A DNA stretch of 9,626 nt from JANOXC01 sp031418215 (GCA_031418215.1 JANOXC010000065.1:1-9626), one strand, 5' to 3'; counted from the stretch's first letter, positions 1-7,535 are shown. The notes: generated from the letters alone by a model not told the origin. Numbers and translations are program-made.

Positions 1-16
1 CCCCGAGGCCTCGGGG
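1..16. terminator. GC-rich perfect palindrome, probable terminator hairpin of a gene outside the window
   Basis: CCCCGAGGCCTCGGGG is a perfect 16-bp palindrome in otherwise AT-rich DNA. It can fold as a 6-bp GC stem with a GGCC tetraloop. The following CT could pair with bases left of the window, so the stem may be longer. No T-run follows on the + strand, so it may serve a convergent or upstream gene that cannot be seen. Intrinsic terminators of this form are common in Bacteroidota; the assignment here is inference from shape only. Confidence 0.4.
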
Positions 17-153
17 CTCCTGAATGACAACAAAAGGAAATCCTTGATTGCAACCTAAAAGCCCAACTTGCAGTATAAGTCATTTAACAAATGCTCCCCA
101 AATGGTGATTAAATTGCATTAATGACCAAATAAAGGGGAACAATTGAAAAATT

Positions 154-161
154 TAAGTTCG
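154..161 (+). promoter_or_regulatory. possible -7 element (TAAGTTCG) upstream of the first secreted protein gene
   Basis: TAAGTTCG differs at one position from the Bacteroidota -7 consensus TAnnTTTG and lies about 30 bases before the first start codon. No convincing TTTG -33 box is present at the expected spacing, so this is weak. The rest of the 191-bp leader shows no gene and no recognised RNA. Confidence 0.2.
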
Positions 162-191
162 CTTATTTAATAGCTGGCATTTATATTCAAA

Positions 192-2918
192 ATGAAAATG
201 ACACTTCGACAAAGACAAGTACCCAAGATGCGCCTGCAAACAAAGGTGGTGATTATTTTGTCATCTAGTCTCTTCGCAATTATTTTTGGTATGGCATTGT
301 TTTACCTCAATGTAGGATCAGTAAAACCAGCCAAAGCAGCGGCAAAAGTAGCTTTCTACACTTTTACACAAACAACAGGAACTTACACTCCGATTACCGG
401 CACTACCTTCGCTTCCGGTACCTGGGATGATACGATTACTCGTGTCGGCATTCCATTCAAGTTTATATTTAATAATATATTCTATGACTCTTTGTCGTTA
501 AGTTCCAACGGATTCATCTCCATGAATACCATTACCACTAAATTTAATAATTGTGGATTACAGGCTAGTCCTCCCAATAGTATTGCTGTTTATGGCACCA
601 ATCTACAAAACGCCAACGCCACCTCTAATATTCAGTACGGTACTTTCGGTACTGCACCCAACCGACAATTTATCATCCAATGGACGGACTGTGATCACTA
701 TACTTCAAACGGCGTACATTCCAATAAGTGGAATTTTCAACTTATCCTGAATGAAACAAGTAATACAATTCAAACAGTTTGGGGCACAAGTTCGGGTGGA
801 AGAACAATGAGTTCAAACAGCTGTAGCGGCGGTTCAAGCGAAGCAGGAAATGTAGGTTTGCTGGGAAGCAGTACCAGCGACTTCAGCATTAGAAAAGTTG
901 CAAATGGCTCAGAAACCTGGTTAACTTCCAAGGATGGAGTTTTGCTCAGCGACATTTGTTATATGTCTTCGACGAACCGTCCTCCAGTCGGCCTTACTTA
1001 TACCTGGACGCCCCCTGTTCCGCAACCTAATTTGTTTAGTTATCATTATGAAAGTATTGACTCGGGTTCCTTTATTATCAATATGGGAATTGTGCCACAA
1101 ACAGTTAAAAATGCCTTAGTACCTTATGGAATGGTGTATGACATGATTAGGAATTATAATACACCGGTAATATGGTCGATTGACTCCGGTAAGGTAATGA
1201 ATGGTGCTGATTTTACCTATAATGGAGTAGCTTATAAAGGCGGAACATTTGTCATACGCGGAGAATATATTACTTCCAACATTAAAACCCGTATTACTTA
1301 TTGGGGATCAAGAGGTGTGCAAGGTGTTTATACCACATCAGCTGTTACTATTCCTGTATTTTCTACATTAACAGCTATGCCCACCATGACCATTGAAAAT
1401 TCTGAAGGAAAGGAAGGTATCATAATTGGCTATTTCAATAATGCAGAAATTCCATCTTCAGCATACTCATTAGGGCCAACTACAACTTTAACTGGCTGTC
1501 ATGATCTCTGGATTAATCCACATGGTAACCCAACCTGGGCAACACACAGCAGGTTATACGACTTTGCGATTGCGGATGGATCATTTGTTTTTTCACAATG
1601 TCATGCTACGAGTATGATGGAAGGTTGTAAGAATACCGCTTACCCTTACCAGCAATTAAATTTCTTGACAACTAACGGACTTCAATGTTATAGTTCCGGA
1701 AAATGTGGCCCTGCAGTCACAGAAACACATGCAGGCTCTCCAACAGCTCCTTTTTATTATAATAATCCTGCTGACCCCATGATGCAATTTATGGGCCTTA
1801 TTGATCCTGCATTATCAGGAGGCTCTGAAGACTGGTTTATTCCTCAAACAACAGGCAAATGGAGGAATACAACTTCCACAGTGTTGACGACTTCTGATGG
1901 CCCTGCAGGTGCCAAAGGGGTATTGTTAGCTTATGGCCCCGCCTTTGGATTAGCAAATGCCGGATGGGTAATGTACGAAGCTGGTCATGATTTTAGCGGC
2001 ACCAGTGAAGCAGCAGTTGGAGCGCAAAGAGCCTTTCTAAACTTTATGTCATTTGCCGCCGCAAAGAAGTCTGTTAGTTTTTCAGCAGATAATATTCCTA
2101 GTAATTTTGTCGATAATTCTTCAACGCCCGTTACCCTCACCGTAACAGCGGGTTCCGGTTCACCACCTTACGCTTATCAATGGTCATCATCCATTGCTGG
2201 CGCCTCTTTTGGAAGTCCGAATGCTTCCACCACCACCTTTGTGTTACCCTATGGGCTTGGTAACAAAAGTGGAACTATTACAGTGCGAGTGATAGATGCT
2301 TGTGGCAGACAAAATTTTCTTAACCGTCCTATCAAGGTTACTCCAAATCCATTGCCGGTAACTTTAACAAGCTTTACAGCCACCCTCACAGGAGAAAATG
2401 TGGTACAAATAAACTGGTCCACAGCCTCTGAAAGAGACAATGATTATTTTACAATTGAACGTTCGCCTGATGGCAGATCATTTACTGAATTAATAAGGGT
2501 GAAAGGAGCCGGAAATAGCAATAACCAGCTTAAATATTCTTGTATTGATTTGCATCCATTCAGCGGATATTCTTATTACCGTGTTAAACAAACGGATTAC
2601 AACGGTAAATCAGAAACGTTTAAAACGGTTAGTGTAAAAATTAATCAAAGCGAACTCAGCAATATTAAAGTATATCCTAATCCATTCAGTAAAACATTTA
2701 CTGCTGAATTTGATGCACCATCGCAAGGAGAAGTTGTTGTGCAGTTGATCGGTATGAATGGGTTGATGATACAATCGGAAAAGGCTACTATCAATGAAGG
2801 ACATAATAGTTATGAGTTTGAATCGCGTTCAAATCTTATTGATGGTAATTACATTTTCCGGTTGATGAGTGGAAATGTAGTACTTGCTACTGCAAAGGTT
2901 TATTGCAGGAATGAGTAA
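192..2918 (+). CDS. T9SS-exported multidomain protein with unassigned Cys/His core (long paralog)
   Basis: Predicted secreted or surface protein of 908 residues. Residues 1-50 have a basic start, a hydrophobic segment (about 19-40) and an Ala-rich end (AKAAA) that fits a signal peptidase site. Residues about 52-275 form a beta-rich module of a type frequent in T9SS cargo (motifs TQTTGTYTPITG and SLSSNGFISM). Residues about 286-625 are an unassigned core with PYGMVYDMIRNYN, CHDLW (C436), NPHG (H444), THS (H452), CHATSMMEG (C470, H471, E477), ETHAG (H513) and YGPAFGLANAG. A PKD/Ig-like domain (about 627-717), an FN3-like domain (about 722-817) and a type A sorting domain (about 824-908, starting IKVYPNPF) follow. 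The last is removed by the T9SS sortase in known cargo. The paralog starts MTLRQ, matching the internal Met at codon 3, so translation may begin at 198. Substrate or activity is unknown; a GATase-like or hydrolase fold for the core is only a guess. Confidence 0.85.
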   Translation: MKMTLRQRQVPKMRLQTKVVIILSSSLFAIIFGMALFYLNVGSVKPAKAAAKVAFYTFTQTTGTYTPITGTTFASGTWDDTITRVGIPFKFIFNNIFYDSLSLSSNGFISMNTITTKFNNCGLQASPPNSIAVYGTNLQNANATSNIQYGTFGTAPNRQFIIQWTDCDHYTSNGVHSNKWNFQLILNETSNTIQTVWGTSSGGRTMSSNSCSGGSSEAGNVGLLGSSTSDFSIRKVANGSETWLTSKDGVLLSDICYMSSTNRPPVGLTYTWTPPVPQPNLFSYHYESIDSGSFIINMGIVPQTVKNALVPYGMVYDMIRNYNTPVIWSIDSGKVMNGADFTYNGVAYKGGTFVIRGEYITSNIKTRITYWGSRGVQGVYTTSAVTIPVFSTLTAMPTMTIENSEGKEGIIIGYFNNAEIPSSAYSLGPTTTLTGCHDLWINPHGNPTWATHSRLYDFAIADGSFVFSQCHATSMMEGCKNTAYPYQQLNFLTTNGLQCYSSGKCGPAVTETHAGSPTAPFYYNNPADPMMQFMGLIDPALSGGSEDWFIPQTTGKWRNTTSTVLTTSDGPAGAKGVLLAYGPAFGLANAGWVMYEAGHDFSGTSEAAVGAQRAFLNFMSFAAAKKSVSFSADNIPSNFVDNSSTPVTLTVTAGSGSPPYAYQWSSSIAGASFGSPNASTTTFVLPYGLGNKSGTITVRVIDACGRQNFLNRPIKVTPNPLPVTLTSFTATLTGENVVQINWSTASERDNDYFTIERSPDGRSFTELIRVKGAGNSNNQLKYSCIDLHPFSGYSYYRVKQTDYNGKSETFKTVSVKINQSELSNIKVYPNPFSKTFTAEFDAPSQGEVVVQLIGMNGLMIQSEKATINEGHNSYEFESRSNLIDGNYIFRLMSGNVVLATAKVYCRNE

Positions 2919-2948
2919 ACGCATAAACCTTATTTTTTATCATCCTAT

Positions 2949-3027
2949 TTGTCCTTCAGGAGGAAACCATTTACAATAATCAATGATGTTGATTGTGTGA
3001 CTGAAACATTATTTTACAAATAAACAT
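2949..3027. repeat. Truncated copy of the 116-bp inverted-repeat element
   Basis: It begins with the left 17-mer TTGTCCTTCAGGAGGAA and matches the element at 3044 with only about six differences up to ACAAATAAACAT. The right end, including the inverted 17-mer, is missing. A new complete copy starts 95 bp after the start of this one, so it looks like a partial duplication or a deletion product. Confidence 0.7.
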
Positions 3028-3043
3028 TGCGACATCATCCTAT

Positions 3044-3159
3044 TTGTCCTTCAGGAGGAACCCATTTACAATAATCAGTGATGTTGAGTGTGTGCCTGAA
3101 ACATTTTCTTACAAATAAACATATAGGAAGCGTTTAAATAGATCCCTCCTGGAGGACAA
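3044..3159. repeat. 116-bp element with 17-bp terminal inverted repeats, copy 1 (MITE- or REP-like)
   Basis: The left end is TTGTCCTTCAGGAGGAA and the right end TCCCTCCTGGAGGACAA, which is its reverse complement except for two bases. The interior matches copy 2 with scattered substitutions, including GGAAGCGTTTAAATAGAT just before the right repeat. No coding capacity and no obvious flanking target duplication were found, so mobility is inferred from the shape and not shown. Confidence 0.65.
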
Positions 3160-3234
3160 CAGGGGTGTAAGCCGGAGAGTTGAGTGTAAACCTGAAACAT
3201 TATTTTACAAATAAACATAACGACATCATCCTAT

Positions 3235-3350
3235 TTGTCCTTCAGGAGGAAACTATTTACAATAATCAATGATGTTGATTGTAAGCCTAAAACATTATTT
3301 TACAATTAAACATATCGGAAGCGTTTAAATAGATTCCTCCTGAAGGACAA
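3235..3350. repeat. 116-bp element with perfect 17-bp terminal inverted repeats, copy 2
   Basis: The ends TTGTCCTTCAGGAGGAA (3235-3251) and TTCCTCCTGAAGGACAA (3334-3350) are exact reverse complements, and the length equals copy 1. Inside, AATCAA-TGATG-TTGATT (3264-3280) is a smaller hairpin near the left arm. A transcript across it could fold into a 17-bp stem closing an 82-nt loop. It ends about 100 bp upstream of the second secreted-protein gene, so an effect on that mRNA is possible but not shown. Confidence 0.7.
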
Positions 3351-3453
3351 TGGCTAATGTTTCCCCTGCAACCTTTCATCAAAATATGCGTAGAACAACA
3401 CAATGCAAGCTAAAAAATCGGCTGTGCAGTACACGGAATAACAGCAATTTCGA

Positions 3454-5469
3454 ATGACACTTAGACAAAAACCTACCACAAAACTTCAGCTAAAAGGCAA
3501 GTTTGCATTACTATTCATCACCGGTTGTGGTGTAGGTGCCTTTATCATTTCCTTGTTTACGGCAAACATTGGAACAACTGAAAAAGCATTTGCCGCCGCG
3601 CCCTATGAAACGATGGACTCCGGTTCTTACATTATTAATATGGGCATTGTTCCTCAGACTTATGCTAATGGATTGAAGCCTTATGGAATGGTATATGATC
3701 TTATAAAAAATTATAATACACAAGTAAAATGGGTGATTGATACTACCAAAGCAAAAGATGCAAAGGACTTTACTTATAATGGAGTAGATTATAGAGGCGC
3801 ACCCTTCATCATTCCTGCTCAGTTTATTACGGCAACAGTTAAAACAAGAATAACGTATTGGACAGGCCTCGGAGTTACTGGTTTATATACAACATCAGCT
3901 GTAAGTGTTCCCGTTTATGCAACGCTAACCTGTATTCCCAGAATGACGATTGATGATTTGTCAAATAACGTAAATATTATTGGTGGTTATTTTACCAATG
4001 CCAGTATTCCATCCTCAGCATATCAACAAGGGCCACCTGATTCATTGAGCACCTGCCATGATTTATGGGTTAACCCCCATGGTGATCCTGTTTGGAGCAC
4101 CCATAGCCGCTTATATAATTTTGCAACAGTGGATGGCTCTTTTATTTTTTCTGAATGTCATGCAACCAGCATGATGGAAGGAGCGAAAAATCCAGTTTCG
4201 CCATTCCAACAATTGAATTTTTTAACAACCAACGGATTAAAATGTTATAGTAATAATAAATGCCTTCCGGGTTCTAATGAAACACATGCCGGAAATCCAA
4301 CCAGTCCAAAAACCTGTAATTATCCCGGAGATCCGGTAATGCAATTCATGGGCTTTTTGAATTTAGGTGGAGGATCAGAAGAATGGTATCAGCCAAATTC
4401 AACAGGTGGCTGGCGATCAACAACTAAGCGTAGTGTTGTAACCGCTGATGGTACATCGCCGAATGAAGGAGTACAAGTGGTGTATGGTCCTGCTTTTGGC
4501 CTTGCTAATAGTGGATATGCTATGTATATGGGTAGCCATGCGTTAGATGGAAATGGTTCAACGGCAGAAAAAGTTGCAGCACAAAGAGTATTTTTTAATT
4601 ACATGTTATTTGCAACAACTATTAAATCACTGAAATTTACTTCAGTTACTGTCCCACCAACATTTTCATCAAATGATACCAGGACGGTTTCAGTTACTGT
4701 AAGTTCAGGAAATCCTACGTATTCTTATCAGTGGACATCAACAGTTTCCGGCGGATCATTTGCGAATGCTAACAGTGCAACTACTACATATACCACTCCA
4801 ACTACTCCGGTTTTAATAAAAGGTGTATTAACCTGTCAGGTAACAGATGCCTGCGGCAGAAAAAACTTTATACAACGACCAATCGTCATCGATCCAAGTG
4901 CATTGCCGGTAAACTTATTAAGCTTTACTGCTTATGCCGATAAAATGAATAAAGTAAAATTAAGTTGGATAACGTCTTCTGAAAAAGACAATGATTATTT
5001 TACAATTGAGCGTTCATCAGATGGAAGAAATTTTACAGAGCTGAAAAAGATTGCAGGAGCAGGCACCACCAACGAAATAAAAAAATATTATTTAACGGAT
5101 GAAAATCCTGTTAAAGGAACTTCTTACTACCTTTTACGACAAACAGATTACAATGGAAAGTCTGAAACTTTTAAAACCATTGCTGTTAGCATTAAAGCAA
5201 GTTCAGTAAATAACATCAGTATTTATCCGAATCCATTCATCACTTTTTTTACTGCTGAGTTTAATGCTGTTGATGATGAAGTGGTACAAATACAACTCAT
5301 TGGGCTAGATGGTTCACTAATTCACAGTGATAAGTTTGAAGCTGTTATGGGGCGCAATGCTTATCGTTTTATGCCTGAAGAACCTTTGAAGCCCGGTACC
5401 TATATTTTACGATTGAGTAATGGTAAAGAGGTTTTTGGTGCGGTGAAGGTTAATTCGAGGAATAATTGA
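3454..5469 (+). CDS. T9SS-exported multidomain protein with unassigned Cys/His core (short paralog)
   Basis: Predicted secreted protein of 671 residues, paralogous to the gene before it over nearly its whole length. The start MTLRQ and the hydrophobic signal segment (about 17-38, ending AFAAA) match the long paralog. The core then begins directly at YETMDSGSYIINMG (51 on), so the beta-sandwich module is absent. Core residues shared with the paralog include C201-H202, H209, H217, C235-H236, E242, C264, C270 and H278, plus YGPAFGLANSG at 344-354. PKD/Ig-like (about 390-480), FN3-like (about 484-581) and type A T9SS sorting domains (about 586-671, motif ISIYPNPF) follow. The conserved Cys and His residues suggest a metal- or thiol-dependent site or disulfides, but no enzyme family is recognised. 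The pair arose by tandem duplication; whether the two are co-transcribed is unclear given the 535-bp repeat-filled gap. Confidence 0.87.
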   Translation: MTLRQKPTTKLQLKGKFALLFITGCGVGAFIISLFTANIGTTEKAFAAAPYETMDSGSYIINMGIVPQTYANGLKPYGMVYDLIKNYNTQVKWVIDTTKAKDAKDFTYNGVDYRGAPFIIPAQFITATVKTRITYWTGLGVTGLYTTSAVSVPVYATLTCIPRMTIDDLSNNVNIIGGYFTNASIPSSAYQQGPPDSLSTCHDLWVNPHGDPVWSTHSRLYNFATVDGSFIFSECHATSMMEGAKNPVSPFQQLNFLTTNGLKCYSNNKCLPGSNETHAGNPTSPKTCNYPGDPVMQFMGFLNLGGGSEEWYQPNSTGGWRSTTKRSVVTADGTSPNEGVQVVYGPAFGLANSGYAMYMGSHALDGNGSTAEKVAAQRVFFNYMLFATTIKSLKFTSVTVPPTFSSNDTRTVSVTVSSGNPTYSYQWTSTVSGGSFANANSATTTYTTPTTPVLIKGVLTCQVTDACGRKNFIQRPIVIDPSALPVNLLSFTAYADKMNKVKLSWITSSEKDNDYFTIERSSDGRNFTELKKIAGAGTTNEIKKYYLTDENPVKGTSYYLLRQTDYNGKSETFKTIAVSIKASSVNNISIYPNPFITFFTAEFNAVDDEVVQIQLIGLDGSLIHSDKFEAVMGRNAYRFMPEEPLKPGTYILRLSNGKEVFGAVKVNSRNN

Positions 5470-5471
5470 TT

Positions 5472-5504
5472 GAATGCAGAATTAAGAATTAAGAATGCAG
5501 AATT
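5472..5504. repeat. Two copies of the dispersed GAATGCAGAATT motif
   Basis: Two exact copies of the 12-mer start 21 bp apart immediately after the stop codon of the short paralog. The same motif recurs after nuoA (6148-6158, first base missing) and after nuoB (6811-6822), always in non-coding DNA. Confidence 0.65.
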
Positions 5505-5746
5505 GAAACTGTATTTTTTTAGCATAATGAATAATTCAAAGGCTTTTTATGCTTGTTTGCTGAAGCAAATCTGAAGTAATACTGAAAATCTGTTTAAGCA
5601 TTGTTCACTTTTGTTGGCTTTTAGTTCAACATAATTTCTATCGATTTCTAATCCGTGCTCTTTTCACCAACAATCCAAGGAATCCTGATGGTTATCATGC
5701 CTTTAAAATATTGTATTAACAGGGCGCAGTCCGATTAAAAAAGGCT

Positions 5747-5754
5747 TAACTTCG
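5747..5754 (+). promoter_or_regulatory. possible -7 element (TAACTTCG) of the nuo operon promoter
   Basis: TAACTTCGCA resembles the typical Bacteroidota TAnnTTTG -7 box (one mismatch in the 8-mer) and lies 22 bases before the nuoA start codon, a usual distance in this phylum. A matching -33 TTTG box at about 23 bases upstream is not evident, so the call rests on the -7 box and on its position before the first gene of the operon. Confidence 0.4.
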
Positions 5755-5776
5755 CATCGGTTTTTAAAGACTGAAA

Positions 5777-6148
5777 ATGATGTTATTAAGCACTCCCATT
5801 GACTATCTGCCTATTGTAATGATGTTTGGTGTGGCTATCGGATTTGTCCTGATGGTAATGGCAGCCACCCATTTATTAGGCCCCAAACGGAACTCTGCCA
5901 TTAAGCTGGACACGTTTGAATGTGGCATCGAATCACAAGGGAATTCACGTCAACCATTCTCCATTAAATACTTCCTCATTGCCATCCTCTTCGTTTTATT
6001 TGATGTGGAGGTCATATTTATGTATCCCTGGGCCGTCAATTTTAAGGAAATGGGGATGACAGGATTTATAGAAATGCTTGTTTTCCTGGGGCTTCTGGCA
6101 CTTGGATTCATATATATCATCCGCAAAGGGGCGTTGAAGTGGGAATAA
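5777..6148 (+). CDS. nuoA: NADH-quinone oxidoreductase subunit A
   Basis: Small membrane subunit of respiratory complex I, homologous to mitochondrial ND3, located at the junction of the membrane arm and the peripheral arm next to the quinone channel. The 123 residues match the family length. Three hydrophobic segments are visible at about 11-34, 64-86 and 97-116. The loop after the first helix has the signature FECGIES (C49, E51), and the second helix has the conserved acidic FDVEVIF (D76, E78). The start is either of two adjacent Met codons; the first was kept. It is first in the nuoABCDEF series, 80 bp before nuoB, with a TAnnTTTG-like box just upstream. Confidence 0.96.
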   Translation: MMLLSTPIDYLPIVMMFGVAIGFVLMVMAATHLLGPKRNSAIKLDTFECGIESQGNSRQPFSIKYFLIAILFVLFDVEVIFMYPWAVNFKEMGMTGFIEMLVFLGLLALGFIYIIRKGALKWE

Positions 6149-6228
6149 ATGCAGAATTTAGAATGAAGAATTCAGAATTAAATAATTATTAATCCCTAAT
6201 CCCTGAACACTAATCCCTCAATTTTAAA
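6148..6228. repeat. nuoA-nuoB spacer with AATGCAGAATT and TAATCCCT repeats
   Basis: It begins with AATGCAGAATT (overlapping the last base of the nuoA stop) and degenerate copies (GAAGAATTCAGAATTAA). TAATCCCT follows at 6190-6197, 6197-6204 and 6211-6218. No terminator hairpin and no gene are seen, so transcription probably reads through into nuoB. Confidence 0.6.
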
Positions 6229-6765
6229 ATGATAAACTTAGCAGATAAACCAGAATCATTTGAAGGGCCGGGCTTTATGGCTACGAAGCTGGATAAGCTG
6301 GTAGGCCTGGCACGTAAGAATTCTATTTGGCCATTGCCATTTGCTACTTCCTGCTGCGGCATTGAATTTATGGCCACCATGGCTTCTACCTATGACTTAG
6401 GCCGATTTGGTGCTGAGCGATTGAGTTTCTCTCCCCGCCAGGCTGATTTATTGATGGTGATGGGAACCATTTCAAAAAAAATGGGTCCTGTTTTAAGACA
6501 GGTTTATGAGCAGATGGCAGAACCGAGATGGGTATTATCTGTTGGAGCCTGTGCTTCAACGGGAGGAATATTTGATACTTACAGTGTGTTGCAAGGAATA
6601 GACAGGATAATACCTGTTGATGTTTATGTGCCGGGTTGTCCACCCCGTCCGGAACAAATACTTGATGGCGTAATGCAAATACAGGAACTGGTACACAATG
6701 AATCATTAAGAAGAAGAAATTCACCGGAGTACAAGGAGTTGATGGCTTCTTATGGAATGGAGTAA
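6229..6765 (+). CDS. nuoB: NADH-quinone oxidoreductase subunit B (cluster N2)
   Basis: Peripheral-arm subunit of complex I (PSST/NDUFS7 homologue) that carries the terminal 4Fe-4S cluster N2 and passes electrons to quinone at the interface with NuoD. The 178 residues include the cluster ligands: adjacent cysteines C42 and C43 in ATSCCGIEFM, C108 in VGACASTGG and C137 in PGCPPRPE. The conserved AERLSFSPRQAD (62-73) lies between them. All key residues are present and the length is normal. The start ATG directly precedes the typical short N-terminal extension; no clear Shine-Dalgarno is visible, as is usual in this phylum. It is separated from nuoC by 122 bp of repeat-rich spacer. Confidence 0.97.
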   Translation: MINLADKPESFEGPGFMATKLDKLVGLARKNSIWPLPFATSCCGIEFMATMASTYDLGRFGAERLSFSPRQADLLMVMGTISKKMGPVLRQVYEQMAEPRWVLSVGACASTGGIFDTYSVLQGIDRIIPVDVYVPGCPPRPEQILDGVMQIQELVHNESLRRRNSPEYKELMASYGME

Positions 6766-6887
6766 ATGTAGCCACCCTACGCAAAAAAGCTTCGGATGAT
6801 AATAAATTCAGAATGCAGAATTGAATAAGAAAGGACTAGCTCCTCTTGCCTAATTCCTTAATTCCTGTTACTGACTAAAGAAAAATT
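6766..6887. repeat. nuoB-nuoC spacer with GAATGCAGAATT and TAATTCCT repeats
   Basis: It contains an exact GAATGCAGAATT at 6811-6822 and two abutting TAATTCCT octamers (6851-6858 and 6859-6866), variants of the TAATCCCT motif seen before nuoB. No open reading frame or hairpin terminator is recognised. Confidence 0.6.
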
Positions 6888-7388
6888 ATGGCTCTCAATA
6901 CAGATACCATTACAGAGAAATTAAAATCACAATTCGGCGATTCAATTGAATCTTCGGAAATGGTTTATGATATGTTGACTGTTAATGTTAAGCAGGAGAA
7001 AGTGTTTGATGTGATCCAATTTTTAAAGGAAGATGATGAATTAAATTTTCATTTCCTGACTACGATGTGTGCTTTGCATTTTCCTGATGCTGAATTGAAG
7101 TTTGGCATCATGTATCAATTGCATAATATGCCTGACAATTTCCGCATCCGAATCAAATCATTTACCAACGATGATCCACCAACATTTAAAACGTTGACTA
7201 CACTCTGGGGTTCTGCCAATTGGATGGAAAGAGAAGCGTATGATTTTTACGGATTTAAATTCACTGGTCATCCTGATTTAAGAAGAATTTTGAATGTTGA
7301 TGATATGGTTGGATGGCCTTTGCGAAAAGAATATCCGCTGGAAGATCAGGCGCGGTATGATAAAGATGATAAGATGTTTGGGAGGTAA
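6888..7388 (+). CDS. nuoC: NADH-quinone oxidoreductase subunit C
   Basis: Peripheral-arm subunit of complex I (30-kDa/NDUFS3 homologue) that helps hold NuoB and NuoD together near the quinone site; it binds no cofactor. The 166 residues have an alpha/beta N-terminal part and the family signature at 113-135: MEREAYDFYGFKF followed by GHPDLRRIL. The usual C-terminal run WPLRKEYPLED is at 143-153. It is a stand-alone subunit, unlike the fused NuoCD of Escherichia coli. The gap to nuoD is 251 bp and contains an inverted-repeat element, unusual inside this operon. Confidence 0.96.
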   Translation: MALNTDTITEKLKSQFGDSIESSEMVYDMLTVNVKQEKVFDVIQFLKEDDELNFHFLTTMCALHFPDAELKFGIMYQLHNMPDNFRIRIKSFTNDDPPTFKTLTTLWGSANWMEREAYDFYGFKFTGHPDLRRILNVDDMVGWPLRKEYPLEDQARYDKDDKMFGR

Positions 7389-7442
7389 TTCAGGTGAATA
7401 CACGAGTTGAAGATTTAAGGAACGCAAAATGTTAAATATTAA

Positions 7443-7535
7443 ACCGCAAAGTACGCTAAGAAAAAATGCAAAGATTGCGGAGAAAACAATTTTTACTTTG
7501 CGTTTCTCTGCGCCCAACTTAGCGAACTTCGCGGT
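7443..7535. repeat. 93-bp imperfect inverted repeat between nuoC and nuoD
   Basis: The outer arms ACCGCAAAGTACGCTAAG (7443-7460) and CTTAGCGAACTTCGCGGT (7518-7535) are 18-bp reverse complements with two mismatches. The inner parts carry further degenerate GCAAAG/CTTTGCG motifs (tgcaaagattgcgg against ctttgcgtttctctgcg). Similar GCAAAG-rich palindromes occur as dispersed intergenic repeats in many bacteria. It can form a long hairpin in the mRNA between nuoC and nuoD. Confidence 0.75.

Larger units (their letters stand above)
2919..3453. repeat. Repeat-filled spacer between the two secreted-protein genes
   Basis: This 535-bp gap holds no convincing gene. It is a nested array. The 17-mer TTGTCCTTCAGGAGGAA occurs in direct orientation at 2949, 3044 and 3235, and in inverse orientation at 3334-3350 (exact) and 3143-3159 (two mismatches). 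A second motif, cctgaaacattattttacaa plus aaataaacat with small variations, recurs four times, ending at about 3027, 3122, 3218 and 3313. The spacing from copy to copy is close to 95 bp. The last 100 bases before the next gene (3351-3453) are unique sequence with no clear promoter. Confidence 0.85.
5470..5776. other. 307-bp spacer upstream of nuoA
   Basis: No gene is seen here. The first 35 bases contain two copies of GAATGCAGAATT (5472-5483 and 5493-5504) separated by aagaatta-type repeats. The middle is AT-rich without a clear hairpin terminator. The end carries the likely nuoA promoter element. The sequence marks the boundary between the secreted-protein pair and the respiratory operon. 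Confidence 0.6.

Noticed and set aside
2941..3350. CRISPR-like array in the spacer between the paralogs
   Set aside because: There are only three or four copies, the unit is about 95 bp, the repeated part makes up most of the unit, and no cas genes are nearby. The structure fits inverted-repeat elements better.
5549..5572. Hairpin TTTGC-TGAA-GCAAA as a terminator after the short paralog
   Set aside because: The stem is only 5 bp, AT-rich and not followed by a T-run, so it is too weak to call.
6386..6784. 132-codon open frame on the - strand opposite nuoB
   Set aside because: It lies almost wholly within nuoB, whose cysteine motifs are intact on the + strand; the antisense translation shows no recognisable domain.
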